Assembly (NCBI GenBank): GCA_020650975.1
Contig: JAIPMN010002659.1
Coordinates: 3,289-40,302 of the forward strand
Direction: 5' to 3'
Length of the DNA: 37,014 bases
From: Apostichopus californicus
Lineage: Eukaryota; Echinodermata; Holothuroidea; Aspidochirotida; Stichopodidae
Shown here in pieces: positions 11,916-22,985 of the stretch; position 1 is the first letter of the stretch; each line of letters begins with the position of its first letter. The notes beneath the pieces are model-generated. The model worked only from the letters and a program-made list of their open reading frames with translations, searched no databases and was not told the origin of the DNA. A program made the position numbers and the translations under genes.

Positions 11916-12122
11916 ATTCATAATTCTGCTTATCATCAAGATGTATGTAGGCATTTGTCATTTTATCCTTGGTGTGACGACAATCGCAAGTGTGAAGCTA
12001 TGTACACTGATGGCTTAAAGAACTTCAATCTGAAGGTTGATGAAGACATGTTTGTCAATGAAACTAGCGGTTGGAATGGGAAAGGCTGCCCTTGCTACCC
12101 TGAATATCTTCCGAAGCGGTAG
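11916..12122 (+). CDS. Orphan coding-like segment with Cys/Trp-rich C-terminus, possible terminal exon or gene remnant
   Basis: One plus-strand frame is open from 11916 to a TAG at 12120-12122. From about 11958 it reads like real protein: SFYPWCDDNRKCEAMYTDGL, then a charged stretch (KNFNLKVDEDMFVNE), then GWNGKGCPCYPEYLPKR and stop. Codon composition is richer in G/C and CpG than the flanks, and the residues are varied rather than low-complexity. The only in-frame ATG is inside the segment (CEAMYT), so it is not a complete ORF. It may be a last exon of an unlisted gene (an acceptor could be TATGTAG at 11950), an alternative terminal exon, or a fragment of a duplicated gene or transposon. I do not recognise the family. 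The even cysteine spacing suggests an extracellular or metal-binding module, but this is inference. Confidence 0.35.
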   Translation: MHNSAYHQDVCRHLSFYPWCDDNRKCEAMYTDGLKNFNLKVDEDMFVNETSGWNGKGCPCYPEYLPKR

Positions 12123-12222
12123 ATGTGTTATTTTGGAAATAACCTAGCAGAATCAGTTTAGCAGGTAGTAGTTTGGATAGTACTGTCACATTAAAATACA
12201 ACTCTATGCAAGGTATACATAA

Positions 12223-12312
12223 CCTTAGTTTTAGGCACCCATGATTACCCCGGCTTAGTTCTAGCCACCCATGATTATCCCAGCTTAGTTTTTAGCCAAT
12301 CTGATTATCCCG
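12223..12312. repeat. Three tandem copies of a 38-39-bp unit
   Basis: The unit is roughly CTTAGTTxTAGCCACCCATGATTATCCC. It appears three times in a row with a few substitutions, the last copy most diverged. Confidence 0.65.
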
Positions 12313-15300
12313 TTTGGTTGGAATAATAATACTACCCTTACATTGATTAATTTCTTCAAAATTTGATCTTGTCCCATCATCAGGTTGTCACATTACTTCA
12401 GCCAGTGGATAAATATGTCTGTTGTAGCCAAGACTTAAGTTACTCTATGAGATCGTTTTGCAGACATGATACCAGTATTATTAACCAGGTATTGGTTTCT
12501 AACTTTGATGTTACAGATGTTGGGAAATGTTTTGTTATTGAACAGAGAGAGGAGAGCTCTGCAGAGTTTATAGGATACCTCTGCTGGTAGCAAAGATACT
12601 TCTATGAATATTAGCATATATTCTGCAGACAATACAGTTTATTGTGTCTGAGTATATACTGCATCTAGAAGAGGTCTGTGGTTATGATCATTGTGCGGTC
12701 AATGTAATAGTAAGGGTGGTTTATATGGCAGTTCCTATGTCAAGTTCTGGTTAGAGGACTACCTGACATAGCAATAACCTATGGTAAACAAGGGTTTCAT
12801 TGTTCACTTGAAAATGTTTTTTGACTGCTTGTACTGCTACTGTTTAAAGGGGATATATGATTTTTGTGACGAGTCAGATCATGCACAAGTCCTACAAATC
12901 ATACTGTAAGTCAATAACAGCACCTAACTATACAGCTTGAAGCCTTTGAGACTTCCTTAAGAGATCATCAAAATGATCATCTCATTGTGCGAAATAAAGA
13001 CCTCCCTGTTTGGACCTGTGGGGTATTGCATTTTAATGAAAATGAAATCCAAGATATAGGAAGAGGGGGGGGGTGGGGGGATTTAAGTGATACAATATCC
13101 ATTATGGTTGTGATGAAAACCAAATACTGATGTGTCTGCTTCTGTTAATGCCTCCTACAATTAGATTGAGTATTAAACAACATTTCAGTGAGGTTACAGT
13201 CATGTTTTTTTTTGGCTTTGATCTATAATGCTTCATTTGATGGCATCCGTCTGTGTTAAGTCTTTCCTCACATTCAATGGATATAAGAGATGGGTTACTG
13301 TTTGCCCTTTTAATGTCTGTTCCTTCTGATAGCATTATGTATGTGTGGAGTGTGTGTATTGTGTGATGTTTTTCCAAACACCAAAGATAATAATTGGTTA
13401 GTATTGACCAACTTTTCTTGTTTTTCCCCGCTTTTTTGACACTCATTTTTTTATCCATGTGAATTTCTTTACTCTTCTATGGTAATAATACCGGGCATTG
13501 AAACATATTAAGCAACCAGTACAGCTACTCTACAGTTGCATTAACAATGTTTATCGCATATGATATTCTAATAATAATTTATCCCGTGACCTATATTGTC
13601 ATATTTTGTTTTGGTTTGATAATCTACTATGTGTAACTTCATATAGAATTGTTCTTGATTTATACTACGTTTGTTAGTCCATCCACTTTAATTTGTAATG
13701 TTTATCCAAAGGTCTTGGTTGGTATCTCATGTGGTAAAAACAACCTCTTTGTAGCTTATATTGGTTTGTGCAGGAAATACTTCCACCCAGTGTGTGTAGA
13801 GGTACCTACATCTTAAACTGAATTTTTGCTGGTCTTACATTCATTGCAAGGCTTACCCCATTGTAGGCATGTGAGAATCACAGGTGGAACAGTTTAAAGA
13901 TAAGAGAAAGTGGTTTGTGACAGGACAGGGTATCCAAACTAGTGTGTTTGGTGGGGGGAGGGGCGGGGGGGGGGATTTAGCAACCATTAAGTGCAGATGG
14001 AACTCGTTCAGTTGGTGAGTCAGTGGGTTGCAGAGCCAACAGAGCCAACAGCAGAGTTGTACCTGTCTCCCAAGGAGTTCACACATCCGTGGATTGAAGC
14101 AATTATGACTAAGTCAGTCTCTCTAATTAGTCGACATTCCTCAGAACATAAAACGGTTACAACCACATTGATTTGATCTCACTTTGTATGCTAGCATTAA
14201 ACAACTTGGATCATGGAGTGGTGGTAACTTAATGTTGTGAAGAAACGTTTTTCCCCCTACCTCATCCTCCCTCCCCTCTCCCCTCACCCAGAACCAAAAA
14301 TACAGTCAACACTTCTACGAATGGAATAGAATTTTGAGGTTGTGTTGAAGGATTCGTGAAACTACTTTGTGTTGCTCATGACAGTTGCTAATGTTTTGTA
14401 TTGAACATAGTATAGATAAAGCAATAGACTGCCAAGTACTGCATGATTTTTTATGCATTAGCAGTTACTGTGAGTACTTTGGTTATTTAGCTGAACTGTG
14501 TTGATCACAAGATCTGGATAACAAGTAAAACGCTCTATGAAATATGCAATGTAGTCTGGGTTGTAATTCAGTCTTCTAAATTATTTAGAAACCAAGTATT
14601 TGTCTGTTTTTCTACTGCAGTGAGTAGTCTGGGATTAATTCGTTCCTTGTTTCGCGTACTGACGAATATGCATATAATTGTTTTTGTTTGTTTTACGTAG
14701 TGACAAATGCTTTTGAAACATCTATATGCCCTCAAAATTGTTGTACATCCTTTAAATTTAGAACGGCAATAAAAGACAATTTGTTGTCCCTATTATTCGT
14801 CAGTACTCGAAACAGGGAACGAAGTATCCGAAGAAGTAGACTGCTTGACTTTAATGAGGATATGAGAAGAAACAAAACTTGATAATAAACAAGCAGTTGT
14901 GTTTTCCAAAAACTTTCTGCAAAGCTTTATTACTGTCGACGCTTCCTTGAGGTGGTGGTTTATGGTTTTCGTAACTTTCAGAATGGATGCACATTATATT
15001 TCCTTGCTCTTTGTACATGAGACTATCATAAATATATATTGTACATTTGAAAACGATATTGCAAATTAAAGTTGTATTGTGACTAGTTGCTTATTCAGTT
15101 TGTTCTTTCATTTCTCTGCTTCCTCAATGTTTTGTAAAGATAAGGAGCATGCATTCTCAAAGATGTACCAAATTCATTACATGACATACCTGCCCCACCC
15201 ACCCCTCAGTTACATCTTAGTAGAAGTTAAACTTGATAACCCCTGCCTCTGGAAGTCCCCCACAGAAGCTTTGAAACCATACCTCAAGTAGTCTATTACA

Positions 15301-17477
15301 CCATCCCAAGTGCAAGACCTCAGAAGTGGGACATGGTGATATCCTCCCTACAGACAATAAAGCATGACTTTAGCATACTGGTATTGATATTTCATAGTTT
15401 TGCGAGAAAACAGGAATAAGCAGGTAAATGTTTCCAGGGATGCATGCAGTCACTTTCATTGATATCCTTTCTATGCTTAAAGGGTCATTTTCCCCAAAAA
15501 TATAAGTGGTATAAGAGCATAGCTGCATTGTTAGCAGTTTCTTATGACTAATGTATTAACATATCAAAAGGAATTTTGTATGTAGAAACCTCATTTCATA
15601 AGAAAAATTATGAAGCTACCAGTAGCCATTTATCGGTTTTCACCCCAGAGATTCAATATAGTCAACTATCATGAAGACTGATTGACAGAATTTTGCTGTG
15701 ACAAGTGAGCAAATAGAGGTCGTTCTTTCTCAATGAATGAAAAGCAATCAAATTTCAAAATAACCTCCAGACAAACAACACAGGGCACCCAAAGATCACA
15801 TCTATATTATTGGCAAATTTGTAATAGGCCTACATTGTGAAGGGTTTACTTGGGTCAATGAAAATCGAATTATTTCGAATATGTTGATTCAGTATAGTCT
15901 GTGTCTTAGAATAACAAGTCCATGCTGCCATTTTAGCTGATGAGAGTTATTTCTCAACAAGTAAAAGTGATGTAAAAGTAAAACTGCACAGACAGCAATT
16001 TAGCAACTCAGGCATATACTGTTCAAGTTGGGTCAAGAGAACATTCATAACAGTACCATTACCATGGTTACAAGTGTTTGGGAATGGATTTTATTGCGCA
16101 GTACATAAAATTACTGTTCTGGTCGCACATGAAACTTCCTCCCTCCCCCACCCTTCCCCCCCCCCCACCCTCGAACGCTCCCCCTCCCTGATGATTAAGT
16201 CTGGTTACGACACTGCACATTAGTCACCTCGAGGCTTCAATATTGCAACAGCTATATCGATAAGATATTAGAAAACGCTTCTAAATAAGAACCAAATGTG
16301 ATGCTAGTATCGATTAGTAACGATAAATTACCAACAGGGACACAAGACACTACTTGTTAGTACCCCAAACCACTTCCTTAGAACTAAATATATTTATTTT
16401 GTACAATCGGCGCCTCATATATCCGGTCTGCAGCGCAGACTTTCTTCTACCGTTAGTTTGACACTGTAAGGTATACTGGTTACCAAGCATGAATAGCACA
16501 TACAAATGTTGACCGCATATAGAAGATAAGACATCATGTTACGACAGTGAGGGTCAAGATTAGTTTCCTGAAGGTCGGAATAGTTCCTATTATGAATTAA
16601 TGACGCTAATAACTTTAATGTATTACAAGAATACCATAGTCGTTTGGTACTACTAGCACTAACAAAGTTAGTACTGTACTACTGGCCTAACCATGACCTG
16701 TTTCACAGAGAAATATTTAACAAATTGCAGGAAAATGCCTATTGACTACTAACTATGTAACTTAACACAGGCCTAGCCTAACACTTAACAGAATGAAAGT
16801 AAAAGTGATAAGCCTAGGGCAAAGACAGAAATCCCAACACTCAACAGGGTCTAGGCCTAGCCTATGTTACTTGTTACTGTTAGACCTAATTTTGGAAGGC
16901 TAGCCTAGTCTACCTGACTTTTCATCAGGTCAACTTTACATGATGTGTGTTGTATTTCAATTTTCTTAGATCATTCAAGTGATACAGAAACACAACACTA
17001 GTTGAGTTTGCATCACTATAACGAGCCTAGGATTACAGTTAGACCTATGGTCTTATCACTTCATGTAGGCTAGCTAAAATTTGTATACCCTACATGTGCT
17101 AAGTGACACCTGGCCATATCATACCCACAGTTTTCATGTAATCAAGCCTCAATGGTGTAATTTGTGTAATTGTTCTTTAATTTTGTTATATGTATAATTT
17201 TGAAAGTAAATAAGATCTGGTTTTCTCTTTAAAGGACTAATGTAAAACGGGGTTTTAGTTTATACCTATAAATGTTGGGTTAGCATGGGTGCCTTACACA
17301 AGATTCTCAAGTCTGAGGGAAAAGTCCGAAATACAGATACGAAACGTTCAAACAATAAAGGGCCTAAAGAAGTGAGAACTCTTACAATACGTCCGTATGG
17401 GAGGAAGGCTAACTGAGAACTCTCGAATATGAAAATATGCTTCTTTGAAGTCACGCAAACTGGAATAAACCAGCATG
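12313..17477. other. Intergenic region between SAMTOR and TMEM168
   Basis: About 5.2 kb with no supported gene on either strand. It holds G- and C-homopolymer tracts (about 13066-13080, 13954-13974, 14252-14290, 16138-16190), decayed repeats and several chance ORFs of 60-118 codons without recognisable domains. A short CpG-containing stretch near 16405-16445 might be an alternative promoter. Confidence 0.4.
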
Positions 17478-17590
17478 TATGCACAGCTGATTGGCTGAAG
17501 TACCGATAGCAACCAATAATAATAACTCTTGATTTGACAAGCCAACAGATTGTGCACAGCTGAATGCAAATGTATGCAAATATAATATCA
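17478..17590 (+). promoter_or_regulatory. Candidate TMEM168 promoter: E-box/CCAAT elements and a paired octamer
   Basis: Within 110 bp there are two copies of GCACAGCTGA (17481 and 17553), an ATTGG at 17490-17494, a CCAAT at 17513-17517 and two perfect octamers ATGCAAAT at 17564-17571 and 17574-17581. The octamers' starts are exactly 10 bp apart. An AT-rich TATAATA follows at once (17581-17587). The cluster sits about 300 bp before the 5'UTR exon of TMEM168. A following exon could run to the donor CAG|GTAATT at 17767. The motifs are read directly; their function as a promoter is inferred. Confidence 0.35.
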
Positions 17591-17766
17591 TGTCACGCAC
17601 ATAACGTACACAGAAAGACGCTCAGCAACGCTTAGATTCTAACAACAAGAACTACGAATTCTGACGGGCTACCAAGCAATGCTAGGAATAAAGTAACTAA
17701 AAATAACCTTGAACTGAACATGAATTTGTATATACACCAAAATAAATCTCATACTAATGTCAACAG

Positions 17767-17885
17767 GTAATTACCATTTAGGTGAGATTTCTGAAATATG
17801 AGAACTTTATATAGTAATATCTATTGAGGTTTGATGCCCTTGTTAGTTTAGTGATTTCTTTCTTTTCCCTTCCCTTTTTCTTTAG
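17767..17885 (+). other. Putative 5'UTR intron of TMEM168
   Basis: The right boundary is a strong acceptor: a 30-base pyrimidine run ending TTTCTTTAG at 17885. The left boundary, CAG|GTAATT at 17767, is the nearest good donor and would make a 119-bp intron; a more distant first exon is equally possible. Confidence 0.35.
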
Positions 17886-17897
17886 ATGGACAGCTAA
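17886..17897 (+). promoter_or_regulatory. Minimal upstream ORF (three codons) at the start of the TMEM168 5'UTR exon
   Basis: ATG GAC AGC TAA begins exactly at the predicted splice acceptor. It is the only AUG between the acceptor and the main start at 17946. If the splice is right, ribosomes meet this uORF 60 bases upstream of the main AUG, so it may modestly tune translation. Confidence 0.3.
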
Positions 17898-17945
17898 ACT
17901 CACATTTGATTCTGACCATCAGAGCAACAACCGAAGGGCCCAATC

Positions 17946-19207
17946 ATGGCTTCCCTTCGTTACCTGATAAGTCATGCATTGGCCGTGCCTCTCAGAGCCA
18001 TCAACAGGATCCGCCAGAATTGCAACATACAGCTGCTGAACGTGGCAGATAAAGCTATTTTGCTGACAGCTGTGTGTTTAGGTCTTTACACCTGCTGGGA
18101 CCACACTAGAGATGTTGCGATTGTGGCGGTGGCAGTGTTTGGGCTTTTGATCTTTGGATTTTGCGGAATGCTCTACTATTACTTCAACCTCGAGAGTCAA
18201 TCGTCAAGTCTAATGCATCTGTGGATCGGTTGTTTGCTCGGAATAATCACTTTCACGGACCTTGAAGGCAGTGAACTCAGTCACCTTGGCACGATCGCCG
18301 ATGTCTTCCTCGCCTCGAGTCTGTCCGTGAAGATTCTCTGGGTGGTCTGTGAGAGATTGCTCGGTCTTGCCAGTTACGAGCTGCTGTCGACCGAAGAACT
18401 GTTCTCGTCTATCGGTTTCGCAGTGGCGTGTCTCGTTTGCTCGTCTGAAATTGTTAGTCTGTGGCTGCTAGTCGCTAGCTTTGTATTTGTACTTATGTCC
18501 CTGAGACTGAAAGCTATTCTTGCCTTTCCATGCGCTGCATTTTTCATCAGCCTGTCCGTGGGTTTCTTCTTCAAAGAAGTGGATGTGTCGTTCAACTATT
18601 ATGCTGTGGGGTGCTATGCAGGAAGGCTTATCCTGAAACCTTTATGTGACTGTGTTTGGTTCAGCGGATTTACAGTGTTTGAACGATGGCAAGTGCTTAC
18701 CATTGTCAGGCATGTTACTCTCAAGTTGGTTCTGTTAGCCGTAATGGGTCTAGAGGTCGCATTCTTCATCCTCTCGGGTTACGCAGCTTTTAATCACGAT
18801 GAGTGGTATTTTGCCATTCCGGCCTACGCCCTCTTTGGCTTCCTGTGGATAAGTCTTCACATAGTTTTTTTCGTAACTTGTTGGAAGTTCATCAATAAGT
18901 TTGACAAATGCAACGAATTGTATCGCCAGTCTAATCAAGACACCCACGAGACTTTAGGAGTCATCATGGCCTCCAGAGGTATGAGGTTCTTTACCCTGGT
19001 TGCGAGGCGTCTGGTCCTCTCAACCCTCTTCAGTAGCCTGTTCCTTGGTGCGGTGACCTGGCAAGATCACAATGCAGAATTTCTCGGTGCATGGCTCGCA
19101 GTCATACCCCTGGAGGTGATGGTCCATGGCCTGCTGTGTGAACTCGGAAATACTTTGGGTGGAACATGCACCGGGCTGGCTCTGGTGGGTCCTTCCTCAT
19201 TCTGTAG
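17946..19207 (+). CDS. TMEM168: TMEM168 coding exon 1 (entire membrane domain)
   Basis: All membrane segments are encoded by this one 1262-bp exon. It ends at TGTAG|GTGAGT, leaving two bases that form an Arg codon with exon 2. The split between membrane exon and soluble exons coincides with the domain boundary at residue 421. Confidence 0.95.
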
Positions 19208-21127
19208 GTGAGTTGATGTGGATATTTATAGTAATTATGTATCATGCATGATAAAGAAAAAGTCCATTTAAGGTACTTTGCCAGCAATGGAAGAAAAAGA
19301 GCACTGCAAAATACATTTTCTGTACAGTACACCGTAAACTTTTCTTTGGATATCTTCAAATGTTACGGAATGTCTTACTAATGCACCCTTGCTTCTGAAG
19401 GTGATGTACACATGAAATTCATTGAACTTAATTAACATTTGTAAGGTTAAGGTAAATCACTTTTGTCTCAAATACCTGCCAATCAGATATGGTTTAAAAT
19501 CTTTAAATACATAACGTTAGAAATAAGGATAGACCCCCATAAGTTTCTTAAGGATGTGTGGAATTACTGTACATTGCTTTCTGGAGGCTTCATATTGTTC
19601 GTAAACATGGTAAGTTGTTTGTAAACATGGTAAAATAATATCCCCACTCGTAAGGTTTCTCCAAAATGGATCTTTTGACATGTCCTTTGCTGTTAAAAGA
19701 AGCTCACACTATGAGCAACAGGGCAATACTGATCGCATACTGTACATCACTGTTTGAATGGTGGCTTTATAACCACAGCAGTCAAACCTCTCAGACTCTT
19801 CAAATTTCCAGGTCAGATGGCTCAGCTGTACCAGTCTCGGCTGCTTCAGTAGAGGAGGCCAGTAATCGCTCCCTTCGGCTCTTACATATCATCCAGCATT
19901 TCTTCACGCATCACATGGTCGACGTCTTCAGTTGCGATTTCTCGTCGAGTGGATTGGAGCAAGCCTTTGTGGAGTCCAAGCTGAAAAGCTTCTTTTCCAA
20001 GAAGACAGAGGACGGGCCTCGCTTTGATACGTACGTGCTCTACTACAGTGGACATGTTTATCCAAATGGAAATTGGGCCCTCACAGGTAAAAACTACATG
20101 AGTATCTTTATGCATTAAATTTGTTTGAGAATGTAATTGATTTTCCAGTATCCCTAGAATTCTGAAGTAAGGAATGAAAAATGCTCACAAAGTTTCAGAT
20201 AATTTATAAAATTGAGAACTACATTCTGGATTGTTTGGCAAATAAAGGACAAATTTTCTCGTTGCTCACATGCAGTACTTTAAAACGCCTCAGGAATTCA
20301 ATAAAAACAGACCCCTAAAAAAATCCAGAAGTCAAACTACGTTATTTTCGCAGAATTTTCATCAGACCCTTTTCTTCGCGCTATAAACATCTTGGTGAAT
20401 GTTTTCTTGGATATTTCAACATCAGCAACGTGGTTTCTGTCTCCTACTTGAAACACATTATAAGTATCATTTAATCTTCCATGTTTTATTAGTGTCCAAA
20501 AAGTTTTCACCCTGTGTTATTTTTATCGCTGTACCATATATTGATGATTTAATGGGTTTTTCTGTCCCGTTCCCTTCAGGGGAAGTCTCTCTCACCCTGG
20601 ACACTATAATGCAGTGGTGGTCCAAGGCAAACCATGATTCCGGCTCCAGGTTTATCATCATACAAGACATCAATAGCAAAGGATCATGGATGAAACAGGT
20701 CCGACAGATCAGTGACCACTTTGTAGCTCTACAATCGGCTAGTGTCAGCAAATCGACTGACCCAGAAACGGGGGTGAAAAGCGGGGTCGGGGATTTCACC
20801 AGGGAGTGGGTCGGGTTCAACTGCTCCAAGGATAACAACGCCTCGTGGAAAGAACAGGGTCGGAAGATCAAAGCGATATACTCTGTGTCCAAGGCTTGGG
20901 CTGACTTCCAGTTTCAGATGCCGACAGACGACGACATCGAGCAACACTGGCAACACAATTTCCCTTCATGTACCCATCCCATCATCAAACTCCTCCAGAT
21001 ACCTACCTCCATGGACCTCTGCTCCGTCCTCTCGGGCTGTCTCAGCTGCTTCAGGAGGTGGAAGATGAAGTGGCTCCCTCCAGCGATATTAGACACCGGA
21101 CATGGCTTCAAGTTGGTTCGCTCATAA
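17946..21127 (+). CDS. TMEM168: TMEM168 orthologue: multi-pass membrane protein with a soluble caspase-like C-terminal domain
   Basis: Model: join(17946..19207, 19812..20086, 20580..21127), 694 residues against 697 in human. The N-terminal half (residues about 36-400) is hydrophobic, with roughly 8-10 membrane segments (about 36-53, 56-79, 89-104, 153-184, 190-209, 257-279, 287-311, 355-373, 378-400). Family words are conserved: AVCLGLY, LYYYF, GFAVA, FTVFERW, IMASRGMRFF, LGAVTWQ, HGLLCELGNTLGGT. The C-terminal half is soluble: HMVDVFSCDFSSSGL, DGPRFDTYVLYYSGH (residues about 488-502), LDTIMQWW, a hydrophobic strand FIIIQD (537-542), GDFTREWVGFNCS, and the invariant tail ILDTGHGFKLV. Human TMEM168 is a poorly understood protein of internal and nuclear-envelope membranes. 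The C-terminal region resembles the caspase/CHAT fold but lacks the active-site cysteine (see findings). Start choice: first ATG after the acceptor, in phase with the conserved SLRYLISHAL. Confidence 0.95.
19208..19811 (+). other. TMEM168 intron
   Basis: A 604-bp intron ending AAATTTCCAG at 19811. It contains CTGTACAGTA-type words and two copies of GTAAACATGGTAA (about 19601 and 19621), and nothing else notable. Confidence 0.7.
19812..20086 (+). CDS. TMEM168: TMEM168 coding exon 2 (first half of the caspase-like domain)
   Basis: Encodes residues 421-513. A linker is followed by an amphipathic helix (RSLRLLHIIQHFFTHHMVD), CDFSSSGL, and the strand-plus-His motif DTYVLYYSGH with His502 (YYSGH codons at 20041-20055). 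It ends WALTG|, with donor CAG|GTAAAA at 20087. It aligns without gaps with human TMEM168 across YYSGH. Confidence 0.95.
20087..20579 (+). other. TMEM168 intron
   Basis: A 493-bp intron ending at TTCCCTTCAG (20579). No feature is seen; an open frame running through its 3' part into exon 3 is a by-product of the exon. Confidence 0.8.
20580..21127 (+). CDS. TMEM168: TMEM168 last exon (second half of the caspase-like domain and conserved tail)
   Basis: Encodes residues 513-694. LDTIMQWW (519-526) and the strand RFIIIQD (536-542) are followed by INSKGSW, where caspase relatives have Asp-x-Cys. After that come a helix, the strand HFVALQSAS, GDFTREWVGFNCS, a Trp-rich segment and the tail ILDTGHGFKLVRS. 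Stop TAA at 21125-21127. Confidence 0.95.
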
Positions 21128-22985
21128 AGTAGGAAGTTCACTCTTTGAGTCAGATAAGATGAGGAAGTGTGCTCCGTGTGAGTTAATGGAGATATCTAAC
21201 AGTGAGATATCTAATATCTAATATCATGGAGATATCTAACAGAGACCAGGGGTCTTCTATGATTGTGATTATAAAAGTATGTCTGTATGTCAAGATATAC
21301 TCTGTCTGTCTGTCTGTTAATGTCAGTCACAATAGCACAATCTAGTCACTTGAGTCGTAGCTTTTACTGCCCAAAATGGGTTTCCATCAAAGGAAATGAC
21401 ACAGTGTAGTGATCCTACTCCTCCTCTTTCTTACAAGCAATTGTACCACAAAGTTAATGCTTTTGCAGTTTGTCCACCCCAAATGCAAGTTTGAACTTTT
21501 AGACCGGTTAAACCTGTCCGCTTTCGCCACTGTTACAAGGTTGACAGTATTAATTCTGATTCTTGTTAATGTCGGGGTAAATAACCTCCCAGTCGCTCAA
21601 TATCCTTTATGATGATTCGTCACGGCTTGTTAAGTCAAGCAAATCATTCTCCACAACTGAGAACGTCATAGCAGACCCTTTTTCGTTCTTTTACATCTAG
21701 ATATTCTGCAAGTTTTTCTACAAATTGATACGGTCTGTGTTTGTGACAGTACCCGTTAAACGTATGAAATGAAGGCAAGGAACTTCATGGACAAAAACAA
21801 TGAATTGGTTCTAGTCCTGTACTCTGCAACACTTCAGTGTGGTATAAATTTGCCTGAGAATGCACCTTGGGACCTGGGAGTGGGGAGGATGCTTATAGGA
21901 CCACCCCCCACCCCCCCCCCTCCCCTTCCTGTATAAATTGCTGGATCTGTCACTGAGATGGCTATGTTCAAGGCTGAATCCCTTTTTGTGTGTTTTATCA
22001 GTTTACTGTACCCCATGGTACCTGTTTAATATTAAGGACAAGACCTTTGTTACTTAAAAGTGTGTTATATGAGTAACTGTGCATGTGTCAAATCAAGGCT
22101 TTGTCTAGTGCCCCGGGAAATTTATTAAGCAACGAGAAACCCTTGAGCTTCTGAAGTTCCATCTCTCTTCCAGAGGTTGGCCTTTTACTTAATCAAATAT
22201 CTGCAATGTTTCAGCTGATTCCTCCCACTTTTCACATCTTGCCAAATGCTTACATGCTATTTTTATTATATTGTTATGTTTTTTTAATGTTATGTTTTGT
22301 ACTGTTTTTATTACATCTGCTTTAGTTTACCTTAAGGCAAGTCACTCCATTACCATTCCAGACACTGCTGTTATGCTTCTTTGTAGTTTTTGTACCTTTT
22401 GAAGAAATATTATTTATAGTTTCTGCCTTTGTGGCTCAAGGGTATTACCATTTACAATCCTCGAAAATTTCTCATCTAGCTGTCTATGCATTTTTTTTCT
22501 AAGCTCAAAAAAAACTCTGAGAATATTTTTTTTTTAGAACTTAGAATTATTTCTGGTGCATATTAAAATTATATATATTTTCTTGTTTATCATTTAATGA
22601 GTGGTCATAAGATATAATTCTAGAGCATTATCATTATTTACATGCCAACACTACTTAATCAACTATACGTTGAACCTGTTAGACTTTCATAAACTGTATC
22701 CCACCTCAGTAGATTTTCTCTAGTTGCTGTAAAATGTCCTCTAGTTTGGCTTTTTTTGTTTTAAAACATTGTAATTAGCATCAGCAATTAATGACATTTA
22801 TACCCCTCCCCAATTCTTATATGCAAAGTAGGCTGAAAAATATTACTAACACAATTATATAATGTACTTGATGGCAAATATGAGTTACTTTATACAAATG
22901 CTACAATATATTCTGTTTTGTAAATTAAAAGACAGACATTTTTGGTCCCTTGGGTATGATAGGTTAGTTAGCTTATCAATTGACG

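Noticed and set aside
13102..13458. 118-codon minus-strand frame
   Set aside because: Lys/Ser/His-rich low-information translation of AT-rich DNA; no domain and no splice partners.
14688..14882. 64-codon plus frame after TTTTACGTAG
   Set aside because: Acceptor-like start and some CpG, but no donor partner, no domain and another frame is equally open.
20467..20956. Opposite-strand ORFs of 75-141 codons over TMEM168 exon 3
   Set aside because: Shadows of the conserved TMEM168 coding frame.
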